Part shown: positions 1 to 5,830 of the stretch, piece by piece
Layout: each line of letters opens with the position of its first letter
Numbering within the stretch: position 1 is the stretch's first letter
NCBI GenBank assembly: GCA_036172095.1
Contig: JAVHSH010000022.1
Span: 1-14,605 of the forward strand
Direction of reading: 5' to 3'
DNA: 14,605 nucleotides
Origin: JAKBEU01 sp036172095
GTDB taxonomy: Bacteria; Patescibacteriota; Microgenomatia; UBA1406; GWC2-37-13
Notes under the pieces: generated by a model
The model's input: the letters and a program-made list of their open reading frames with translations, nothing else
What the model was told of the DNA's origin: nothing
Database searches by the model: none
Translations under genes and position numbers: made by a program

Positions 1-16
1 GCTAAATCTACGGATG
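1..16. repeat. Inverted-repeat arm inside the 3' end of the GIY-YIG gene
   Basis: The 16 bases GCTAAATCTACGGATG on the plus strand match the minus-strand sequence at 311-296 (GCTAAAGCTACGGATG) at 15 of 16 positions. The two copies therefore bracket the GIY-YIG gene in inverted orientation. The copy is translated as part of the gene's C-terminus, and the rest of the repeat probably continues left of the window. Confidence 0.6.
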
Positions 17-260
17 CTGATTTGAAAAATCGTTTTTTCATGAAGGCTATTCCACTTCCAGTTTTCAAGTATTTTTCAAAAGCGATAGCTTGTTTCTCGG
101 TTTTAAACCCACAGTACCATTCCAACTCATAGTGAAGATCTGACTTTGTTGATTGAACCTTACCACCTTGGTGTTCCTTTAGCCGATTTTTCAAATCAAT
201 TGTGAATCCCACGTAGTATCTTGAGGTTTTGTAGTTGCGAAGAATATATGTATAAAACAT
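1..260 (-). CDS. GIY-YIG nuclease superfamily protein (3' end outside window)
   Basis: Reading the minus strand from ATG at 260 gives 86 codons with no stop before the left edge, so the C-terminus is missing. The N-terminal TYIL and YYVG segments (residues 4-7 and 15-18) match the GIY...YIG motif. The conserved Arg (R26, in NRLKEH) and catalytic-type Glu (E62, in FEKYLKTGSG) are both present. At about 90 residues this is the small stand-alone UvrC/URI-type fold, a single-strand-nicking metal-dependent nuclease family; its cellular role is not known. It lies downstream of tRNA-Tyr on the same strand, separated by two hairpins. Its last visible codons contain an inverted copy of one hairpin arm, which suggests a small mobile or repeat-associated unit. 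Family assignment is firm; function is inference. Confidence 0.85.
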   Translation of the reverse strand, partial: MFYTYILRNYKTSRYYVGFTIDLKNRLKEHQGGKVQSTKSDLHYELEWYCGFKTEKQAIAFEKYLKTGSGIAFMKKRFFKSASVDL

Positions 261-266
261 ATTTAT

Positions 267-320
267 CCATCCGACGTAAAGTCATGATGGCCTGCCATCC
301 GTAGCTTTAGCGATGGATGG
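267..320. repeat. Two tandem hairpins bounded by CCATC/GATGG
   Basis: Hairpin A spans 267-290: CCATC (267-271) pairs with GATGG (286-290), and inside it GAC (273-275) pairs with GTC (281-283) around the loop GTAAA. Hairpin B spans 295-320: CCATCC pairs with GGATGG, with further partial pairing toward a TTTA loop. They are separated by 4 bases. Hairpin B overlaps the encoded CCA end of tRNA-Tyr (318-320). Neither is followed by a T-run on the minus strand, so they do not look like ordinary Rho-independent terminators, although they could protect or define the tRNA 3' end. The paired-hairpin layout resembles REP/BIME elements in form; that comparison is inference. Confidence 0.55.
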
Positions 321-403
321 TCCAGAGGGAAGGATTCGAACCTTCGAAGGGAAAACCCAGCAGATTTACAGTCTGCCCCCGTTGGCCACTTGGGTACCTC
401 TGG
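318..403 (-). tRNA. tRNA-Tyr (anticodon GUA)
   Basis: On the minus strand the acceptor stem CCAGAGG (403-397) pairs perfectly with CCTCTGG (328-322). Discriminator A (321) and an encoded CCA (320-318) follow. The D arm has a CCC/GGG stem with a GTGGCC loop. The anticodon arm is GCAGA-CTGTAAA-TCTGC with anticodon GTA, and the T arm is GAAGG-TTCGAAT-CCTTC. The long variable arm (GGG-TTTT-CCC) is the class II form expected for bacterial tRNA-Tyr. The body closely resembles the E. coli tRNA-Tyr as remembered, but the first pair is C1-G72 instead of the usual bacterial G1-C72. Confidence 0.95.
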
Positions 404-415
404 TATCAGAGTGTA

Positions 416-424
416 ATTTTATCA
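416..424 (-). promoter_or_regulatory. Probable tRNA-Tyr promoter, extended -10
   Basis: Minus strand TGA-TAAAAT reads as TGn plus a -10 hexamer ending 12 bases before the mature tRNA 5' end, which would leave a leader of about 5 bases. A second candidate, TACACT, sits 6 bases before the tRNA. No good -35 is visible. The spacer 404-465 is shared with the divergent ldh promoter. Confidence 0.5.
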
Positions 425-451
425 AATAATTACGCTTTCGTGGGGAGTAAA

Positions 452-460
452 TGGTACAAT
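452..460 (+). promoter_or_regulatory. ldh promoter, extended -10, leaderless
   Basis: TGG-TACAAT is a TGn extended -10 box. It ends 5 bases before the ldh ATG, so transcription should begin at or next to the A of the start codon. There is no Shine-Dalgarno site and no clear -35. Confidence 0.6.
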
Positions 461-465
461 AAAAT

Positions 466-1401
466 ATGGATGCAATTTTTCCCGCATGTAAAAAAACGAA
501 AGTAACAATCATTGGAGCAGGCCGAGTTGGCATAACTGCGGCGTTCACTATGTATTTGAAAAATACCGCACAAGAAATCATGTTATATGGCAGAGATAAA
601 GACAAGCTTATCGGTGAACAGCTTGACTTTATGCACAGCCTTTCTTTCCTTGGAACAACACATATAACAGTCGGAAGTGAACCCGAAGAACTTGCTGGGA
701 CGGATATCATCGTTTTCACAGCCGGCGCCGCACAGGAACCAGGTGAAACGCGTCTCGATTTAGTCAAAAAAAATACCGAGATTCTTGAATCTATCGTTCC
801 TGATATTGTCAAATATGCTCCAGACAGCATTATTCTCATGGTGACAAATCCAGTTGATATTCTCACATACAAAACTGTTCTTCTCTCGAAACTTCCGAGG
901 ACACGGGTATTTGGTAGTGGAACCACGCTTGATACGGCACGATTCCGATTCCATATTTCTGAGAGTCTTCATGTAAATCCAAAAAGCGTACATGCTTATA
1001 TTTTGGGCGAGCATGGTGATAGCTCCTTCCCGACATTATCATCAGCAAACGTTGGCGGACAACTTCTTGCGACAATGAAGGATTTTTCGCATGATAAAGC
1101 GCTTGAAGCCTATACGAAAGCACGAGATGCCGCTTATAAAATCATTGCAGCAAAAGGGGCGACATATTATGCAATTGGTGTTGTTATTAATCAACTTGTT
1201 CATGCAATACTAACAGATGCAAAGCGTGTGTATCCTTTGTCGATAACTCTTGATGGAGAATATGGCCATAAAGGTGTTTCGCTGAGCGTGCCTTGTGTTT
1301 TGGGTCGGAATGGAATTGAACGCATCATCGAATTACCTCTTTCAGAAGAAGAACAGTTGAAAATGCAGCTTTCTGTAGAAACTCTCAAAAAATATTTATA
1401 A
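466..1401 (+). CDS. ldh: L-lactate dehydrogenase
   Basis: Reduces pyruvate to L-lactate, regenerating oxidized cofactor at the end of fermentation; a cytosolic enzyme of the LDH/MDH family. The 311-residue length is normal. Visible motifs are the Rossmann loop GAGRVG (17-22), substrate-specificity Gln (Q90, in AAQEPGETR), R96 in the mobile loop, VTNPVD (126-131), D156 and R159 in LDTARFR, the LDH signature LGEHGDSSFP with catalytic H183, and T233 near the active site. Gln at the specificity position points to lactate rather than malate dehydrogenase, where Arg is usual. After the second beta strand the expected acidic residue that binds the NAD ribose is replaced by Gly-Arg (G42-R43), which suggests NADP(H) use. 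The ATG at 466 is the first possible start after the promoter and gives a leaderless message. Monocistronic, divergent from tRNA-Tyr. Confidence 0.92.
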   Translation: MDAIFPACKKTKVTIIGAGRVGITAAFTMYLKNTAQEIMLYGRDKDKLIGEQLDFMHSLSFLGTTHITVGSEPEELAGTDIIVFTAGAAQEPGETRLDLVKKNTEILESIVPDIVKYAPDSIILMVTNPVDILTYKTVLLSKLPRTRVFGSGTTLDTARFRFHISESLHVNPKSVHAYILGEHGDSSFPTLSSANVGGQLLATMKDFSHDKALEAYTKARDAAYKIIAAKGATYYAIGVVINQLVHAILTDAKRVYPLSITLDGEYGHKGVSLSVPCVLGRNGIERIIELPLSEEEQLKMQLSVETLKKYL

Positions 1402-1403
1402 TT

Positions 1404-1412
1404 TGGTACACT
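1404..1412 (+). promoter_or_regulatory. Promoter of the CPVC membrane-protein operon
   Basis: TGG-TACACT forms an extended -10 box starting 3 bases after the ldh stop codon. Its end lies 8 bases before the ATG at 1421, so the transcript would have almost no leader. No Shine-Dalgarno site intervenes. Confidence 0.5.
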
Positions 1413-1420
1413 ACTAGCAT

Positions 1421-1888
1421 ATGTTTATACCAACTGTCTATGCACAATGTCCTGTCTGTATCGTTACTGTCGGTGGAGGATTGATACTTGCGAAAAAACT
1501 TGGTATCGATAATTTACTTACAGCACTCTGGATATCTGGGTTAAATACGGCCATTTCGTTCTGGTTTGTGTCATTCATAAAAAAACCAAAGATTCTCAAG
1601 AATCCCTTGATCTGGACCTTAATCATGTATGTTTCGACCATCGCTTATTTGGCTGGGACAAAACAAATGTTCGGCAAGCACACCACCTTTTTGGGAGTGG
1701 ACAAAGTCTTGGTTGGGCTTCTGAGCGGAATGCTTGTCTGGCTTCTTGGTATTGGCGTCGATAAGCTCATCAGGAAATATAATCATGGAAAAGTCCTGTT
1801 TTTTTATCAGAAAGTCATTGTTCCATTACTATTTCTTATTCTTACAACCGGGATATTCGCACTACTCATTAAAAATATTCGCTCATAA
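1421..1888 (+). CDS. Multi-spanning membrane protein with N-terminal CPVC motif, unknown function
   Basis: 155 residues, mostly hydrophobic, with about four or five membrane segments (roughly residues 13-25, 33-53, 63-83, 95-112 and 130-150). The N-terminus reads MFIPTVYAQCPVC, placing a CxxC pair (C10, C13) right before the first membrane segment. The preceding VYAQ looks like the end of a short signal sequence. The start is well fixed: an in-frame TAG lies at 1415-1417 and this is the only ATG before the CPVC. The CxxC at a membrane edge suggests thiol-redox activity, metal binding or a lipid-linked Cys, but I cannot tie it to DsbD, VKOR or another named family. It shares a transcript with the gene starting at 1891, two bases after its stop. 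That it is a real gene is near certain; its function is unknown. Confidence 0.8.
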   Translation: MFIPTVYAQCPVCIVTVGGGLILAKKLGIDNLLTALWISGLNTAISFWFVSFIKKPKILKNPLIWTLIMYVSTIAYLAGTKQMFGKHTTFLGVDKVLVGLLSGMLVWLLGIGVDKLIRKYNHGKVLFFYQKVIVPLLFLILTTGIFALLIKNIRS

Positions 1889-1890
1889 CT

Positions 1891-2427
1891 ATGGAAGATG
1901 CAAAACTCAAAGAATTCATGAATAAGGTTAAGGAAATGGAAAAAGGGGAGAAACTCGATTTATCTTCTGGTGAAGATCTATCAATTGGCGTGATGAATCT
2001 CATCTCAATTGAGGAACATCTTTTTTTTTCCGCAGGAAAAACAGGACATTCGAAATATTATGAACTGCTTAATGAGGTTCGAAAAATGAGAGTTGGTTTG
2101 ATGAAAATGATGATAAAGGATTATGAAGGCGAGGTTTGGTGTATCAGTAAGCATCTTCTTGCAGCCTCAATGCGTGTGATGGAGGTAGGAACAAAGGCCC
2201 TGAAAAATAACGATACGGAAAAAGCATATGAACTGTTTCGGACATCGTACAACCTCTATAATATGATGTGGGCATTGAATCTGGGGATTGTCGATACGAA
2301 AGAGATGAAAAAAATAGAAGTCCCAGAGAAAGAAAAGCCAATTGAATATGTTGATGGAAAAGGAAAAAGCCTTCTTGGAAAAATGAGCGGAATGGTGGGG
2401 AAGCTACTTGATTGTTGTCGGGAATAA
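1891..2427 (+). CDS. Small helical soluble protein, unknown function
   Basis: 178 residues, charged and almost wholly helix-prone, with no signal peptide or membrane segment. The central part contains potential metal or redox ligands: E41-E42-H43 (ISIEEHLFF), H53, then C84 and H88 (EVWCISKHLL). A Cys pair, C175-C176, lies near the C-terminus. Spacing of these residues on successive helices would suit a helical bundle, possibly metal-binding, but this is inference only. It resembles uncharacterised proteins I associate with CPR genomes; no named family is recognised. The start is two bases after the stop of the CPVC membrane protein with no Shine-Dalgarno site, so translation is probably coupled and the two products likely work together. 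Confidence 0.75.
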   Translation: MEDAKLKEFMNKVKEMEKGEKLDLSSGEDLSIGVMNLISIEEHLFFSAGKTGHSKYYELLNEVRKMRVGLMKMMIKDYEGEVWCISKHLLAASMRVMEVGTKALKNNDTEKAYELFRTSYNLYNMMWALNLGIVDTKEMKKIEVPEKEKPIEYVDGKGKSLLGKMSGMVGKLLDCCRE

Positions 2428-2428
2428 C

Positions 2429-2437
2429 TGATATCAT
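2429..2437 (+). promoter_or_regulatory. Extended -10 promoter, leaderless
   Basis: TGA-TATCAT is a TGn extended -10 box. It begins one base after the upstream stop codon and ends 6 bases before the ATG at 2444. The geometry matches the ldh and recJ promoters. Confidence 0.55.
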
Positions 2438-2443
2438 GAGAGT

Positions 2444-3505
2444 ATGTCTCTAACAGAGTTCTCATACTATTTCAGGAAATTTTTGCCCTTTGTCGCGTTT
2501 GCGTTTGTCGTCTTACTGATATTTTTTTATTCAATCAAGCTTCTTTTTCTCCTTTTCTCCCTCAATCAGAAGGAAGTACTAACTATCTTTCCAATCTTTA
2601 AGCAACTAAAGCCTCTCGTGCTCAAAAAAGAAGCGACAACGAGTGCGGGATTTTCCTTTACATTGGATACGATTGAAGGGCAACCGATTACGGCTACTCC
2701 AACAGCTCAAGTCCTTTTGTTTCCTCCAGCAAAATTCCAATTCGACTATCTTCCAAAAGTTTATTTGATGGCAAAAACGCTCGGATTCGATACTGAAGTG
2801 GTCAAGCATAAACTCGTGAACAACGAGGCAATATTTCAAGATGATAAACAAAAATTGTCAATTGATATCAATACGTATAACTTCCGGTATGATTATGATT
2901 TCAGAAAAGATACCGATGTAGTCAATAGTGCAGAAACTCCCGATCAGGAAGCAGCACAGAATACCGCAATTAATTTCCTGAAATCGATTGATAGATATCC
3001 GCAAGATTTGGCGCTTGGGAAAACGAACCCCGTATTTATGTATTACGACAAAGAGTCTTCGACTGCAGGAATCATTGACAGTCCTCAAGAAGCGAATATG
3101 ATTGAGATTGATTTTTATCGTCCTGATGTCGCCCAGTATCCAGCGGTTTCGCCATCATATTTCAATAGTCAGAATTATGTGATGCTTATGGCATATCAAG
3201 GTGGAGCAAAAGTAATAAGTGCACAAGTGCGCTTTTTTGAGACATCGACAACTCAAATAGGCGTCTATCCTCTTATTTCAGGGCAGAAGGCATACGAAAA
3301 ACTGCTGGCTGGAAGTGACATGCTCGTTTCAGAAGGTTCTGGAAAGAAGAACATAACAATAAAAAAGATGTTCCTTGGATATTTCGATCCTGATGTATAC
3401 CAAGATTATTATCAGCCTGTTTATGTATTTTTGGGTGACGACAACTTCGTATCGTATGTTCCTGCGGTTTCAGAAAAGTATCTCATCGATGAGACAAAGC
3501 TTTAG
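2444..3505 (+). CDS. Membrane-anchored extracytoplasmic protein, unknown function
   Basis: 353 residues. An N-terminal hydrophobic anchor (about 14-40) follows a short start with a few basic residues. The remainder is soluble, rich in Tyr, Asp, Ser and Thr, and predicted outside the membrane. Near the C-terminus a segment reading GYFDPD..YQDYYQPVYVFLGDDNF resembles the strand pattern of PepSY/YycH-YycI-like periplasmic domains; this is only a weak resemblance. No catalytic motif is evident. The gene has its own leaderless promoter and ends tail-to-tail with dacA, the two stop codons overlapping by 3 bases (3502-3505). Its position next to a peptidoglycan carboxypeptidase is compatible with an envelope role. 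Confidence 0.75.
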   Translation: MSLTEFSYYFRKFLPFVAFAFVVLLIFFYSIKLLFLLFSLNQKEVLTIFPIFKQLKPLVLKKEATTSAGFSFTLDTIEGQPITATPTAQVLLFPPAKFQFDYLPKVYLMAKTLGFDTEVVKHKLVNNEAIFQDDKQKLSIDINTYNFRYDYDFRKDTDVVNSAETPDQEAAQNTAINFLKSIDRYPQDLALGKTNPVFMYYDKESSTAGIIDSPQEANMIEIDFYRPDVAQYPAVSPSYFNSQNYVMLMAYQGGAKVISAQVRFFETSTTQIGVYPLISGQKAYEKLLAGSDMLVSEGSGKKNITIKKMFLGYFDPDVYQDYYQPVYVFLGDDNFVSYVPAVSEKYLIDETKL

Positions 3506-4425
3506 TTTAATGGCATGGAGATATGGTCGACATATTGATCGATCCATTGGGTAAGCATGGTTGTGTCCTCAAAACGGTCAAGGCTTTTGAGCGCTACAAT
3601 GATGTATTGGTTGCCGTTCTTCTTATAGAAACTGACTAGATTTTGGCCTGCAAGCTGCGTGTATCCCGTCTTTAGTCCTCCAATGCCAACAACCTCTCCC
3701 AGTAGCTTGTTTACGTTGCTAAGTTTATGGAAATATCGGTAATCGGTATCTGAAATGATTATCTCTTTCGTTGAGACAAACTTCGCCAGGTAACTATTCT
3801 TGAGAAGTGCGCGCGCCGCAAGAGCAAGGTCATAGGGTGAGGTGAGCTGTTCTGGATCATCAATCCCAATCGGATTTTTGAAATGGGAAGCCGTCATTCC
3901 AAGCTCAGCCGCTTTTTCATTCATTTTTTCGATGAATTTGTCGTATCCGTATGAGTTCGCAAGCGTAAAAGCGGCGTCGTTGGCAGAATACACAAGAGTT
4001 CCATACAAAAGATTCTCTACCGTTATTTTTTCTCCATTTACGAGTCCCATAAGTTGCCAGTCGGGTTGATCTTCTTTCGTAATCTGTTTAGTGACCAAAA
4101 TCACATCGGTTGGTTTGAATACATCAGCCACGACCAATGCAGTGACGATCTTTGCAGTCGAGGCTGGGTAAAACTTCGTCTTGCTGTTATGCTCAAAAAT
4201 AGGTGTGAACGAAGCATAGTCTACGATATAGACACCCTCAGCAGAAATAAGAGGGTAGGGTGTGTACTTTTTTATCTCGGGAATGGGATGAAGAGCAAAT
4301 GGAGTTGTTTGTTTTTCTTCCCATAGCTTCTTATTTGAAAAAACCTTTGTTACCCAATAATCACCAGGATAAAATAACAATAGAAAGGTGAATGTCAAAA
4401 AAACAATAATACGAGACAATGTCAT
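3502..4425 (-). CDS. dacA: Serine-type D-Ala-D-Ala carboxypeptidase (peptidase S11)
   Basis: Removes the terminal D-Ala from peptidoglycan pentapeptides on the outer face of the membrane, limiting cross-linking. All three penicillin-binding motifs are present: SxxK (S89-T-A-K92), SxN (S147-A-N149) and KTG (K252-T-G254). Family landmarks such as YSANDAA and HFKNPIGI are also seen. An N-terminal hydrophobic stretch (about 5-19) serves as signal or anchor. At 307 residues it is shorter than E. coli DacA (about 400) and appears to lack the C-terminal PBP5 beta domain and amphipathic tail, so anchoring probably relies on the N-terminus. Its ATG overlaps the aspS stop (ATGA, 4 bp), so it is co-transcribed and translationally coupled to aspS. 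The gene name follows family similarity. Confidence 0.88.
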   Translation of the reverse strand: MTLSRIIVFLTFTFLLLFYPGDYWVTKVFSNKKLWEEKQTTPFALHPIPEIKKYTPYPLISAEGVYIVDYASFTPIFEHNSKTKFYPASTAKIVTALVVADVFKPTDVILVTKQITKEDQPDWQLMGLVNGEKITVENLLYGTLVYSANDAAFTLANSYGYDKFIEKMNEKAAELGMTASHFKNPIGIDDPEQLTSPYDLALAARALLKNSYLAKFVSTKEIIISDTDYRYFHKLSNVNKLLGEVVGIGGLKTGYTQLAGQNLVSFYKKNGNQYIIVALKSLDRFEDTTMLTQWIDQYVDHISMPLN

Positions 4426-5810
4426 TTCTTCATTGTATCAGGAATTGTCGTCGCTATTCCCAACTCTTTGAGCTTGGCATTTGGAATGGCAGAAGGTGCA
4501 TTCATGACCGATGTTCTCCCACCGCTTGTCATCGGGAATGCCATCACTTCGCGTAAATTTGCCTCTCCACGGATACACGTCAAGAGTCTGTCTATTCCAG
4601 GAGCAATACCTCCATGTGGTGGGGCTCCCCATGAAAAGGCCTCAAGCATGTGGCCAAACTGTGATTGGATATCTTCTTCGGAATATCCCATGATTTCAAA
4701 AACGGTCTTGAGTACTTGAGGCTCATGCGCTCGAATACTTCCACCACCCACTTCATATCCATTGCAGACCAAATCATATTGGGAGGTGAGGATACTACCG
4801 ATATCTTTTTTTTCTAGCAACTGTTTTTTGTAATCCGGAAGAGGTGCTGAAAATGGATTGTGAGTAAATGTCCAGCCGCCATCCTCAGTCTTTTCAAAGA
4901 AAGGGAAGTCGACTACCCATGCGAATGCTTGAATGCCATTTTTTTTATCCTCTTCAGTTCTCAAGTCAAATTTATCTGCACCAAATTGTTTTTGGGCTTC
5001 TTGATATGTGTAGCGGGGAAAAGGTTTTTGTTTAATGGGAATATTGAGTTTCTCGTAAACTTCAATGACCATTTTTTCAGTGAGAGCCATGACATCTTCT
5101 CGTTGTACAAAGCTCATTTCAAGATCAAGCTGTGTGAACTCACCGTATGCGCGATCAGCTCGAGGATCCTCATCTCTGAAGCATCGGGCAATCTGAAAAT
5201 ATTTTTCAATTCCGCCCACCATCAGCAACTGTTTATACTGTTGTGGTGATTGGGGGAGCGCATAAAACTTGCCGAGTTGAAGCCGAGACGGAATGATGAA
5301 GTCGCGGGCGCCTTCTGGCGTACTTTCAGAAAGAATCGGTGTTTCAACTTCAATAAAACCATTTCGATAATAAAACTCACGGATTTCCCTGATGAAAACT
5401 GAACGGAACGCAAGATTCGCTGCAAGCCGTGGTCTTCGCATATCTAAATATCGATATTTGAGGCGTGCCTCCTCATCTATTTCATATCCATCTGTTGTCA
5501 CAGGAATTGGCATGGCTTTTGATTTGTTGAGTATGATTATCTTCTTTATCTCGATTTCGATTGAACCCGTCTTTATTTTTGCATTGACCAGCTTACCAGG
5601 ACGTTCTTTTACTGAACCGGTGACCTCTACAACATCTTCCATCGAAAGTCCCTTACAATCTTCTCCGCCAACCGCTTGTACGATGCCACTTCGGTCACGT
5701 AGATCAAGAAATACAATTTTTTTATGGTCACGCACAGTATTTACCCATGCATAGAGCACAACTTCTTTACCGATGAGATTTGGAGTATCCGAAATGTACA
5801 CAGTTTTCAT
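4422..5810 (-). CDS. aspS: Aspartate-tRNA ligase, bacterial type lacking the GAD domain
   Basis: Class II synthetase charging tRNA-Asp, and perhaps tRNA-Asn. An N-terminal OB-fold anticodon domain (about 1-105) precedes the catalytic core. Visible motifs are TPEGARDF (164-171), ALPQSPQQ (184-191), motif 2 FRDEDPRADR (211-220) and motif 3 GGIAPGIDRLL (400-410). The core is clearly bacterial in sequence, yet the protein has 462 residues against about 590 for E. coli: the chain passes from FGADKFDLR (276-284) almost straight to AWVVDFPFF, where the GAD insertion normally sits. The usual QPEFTQ is AYGEFTQ. H29 (in RDHKK) and G72 (in RPGK) match residues reported for non-discriminating AspRS. The ATG at 5810 is supported by the -10 element just upstream. 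Confidence 0.95.
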   Translation of the reverse strand: MKTVYISDTPNLIGKEVVLYAWVNTVRDHKKIVFLDLRDRSGIVQAVGGEDCKGLSMEDVVEVTGSVKERPGKLVNAKIKTGSIEIEIKKIIILNKSKAMPIPVTTDGYEIDEEARLKYRYLDMRRPRLAANLAFRSVFIREIREFYYRNGFIEVETPILSESTPEGARDFIIPSRLQLGKFYALPQSPQQYKQLLMVGGIEKYFQIARCFRDEDPRADRAYGEFTQLDLEMSFVQREDVMALTEKMVIEVYEKLNIPIKQKPFPRYTYQEAQKQFGADKFDLRTEEDKKNGIQAFAWVVDFPFFEKTEDGGWTFTHNPFSAPLPDYKKQLLEKKDIGSILTSQYDLVCNGYEVGGGSIRAHEPQVLKTVFEIMGYSEEDIQSQFGHMLEAFSWGAPPHGGIAPGIDRLLTCIRGEANLREVMAFPMTSGGRTSVMNAPSAIPNAKLKELGIATTIPDTMKK

Positions 5811-5816
5811 AGTATA

Positions 5817-5825
5817 TGTATAATA
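5817..5825. promoter_or_regulatory. Shared symmetric -10 for divergent aspS and HAD-like gene
   Basis: Plus-strand TG-TATAAT (5817-5824) ends 6 bases before the TTG at 5831. On the minus strand the same bases read TATTAT (5825-5820), ending 9 bases before the aspS ATG at 5810. One near-palindromic element can thus serve both directions. Only 20 bp separate the two start codons. Confidence 0.55.
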
Positions 5826-5830
5826 CCTAG

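Noticed and set aside
267..320. Hairpins as a Rho-independent terminator of tRNA-Tyr
   Set aside because: No T-run follows either stem on the minus strand, and the stems carry mismatches; a terminator call is not supported.
317..505. Plus-strand frame of 62 codons starting inside the tRNA
   Set aside because: It is the antisense of tRNA-Tyr running into ldh; the MVQREGFEP opening is the familiar artefact of translating a tRNA T-arm.
366..926. Long minus-strand reading frame of 186 codons across the tRNA and the start of ldh
   Set aside because: It runs antisense through a clear ldh coding sequence and the tRNA, and its translation has no recognisable domain; it is a shadow frame.
4422..4425. 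Alternative code with TGA as Gly or Trp (as in Gracilibacteria)
   Set aside because: TGA ends aspS at a sensible C-terminus exactly at the dacA start, and no conserved gene here is interrupted by TGA.
4860..5249. Plus-strand frame of 129 codons inside aspS
   Set aside because: Antisense to conserved AspRS catalytic motifs and without family resemblance or start signals.
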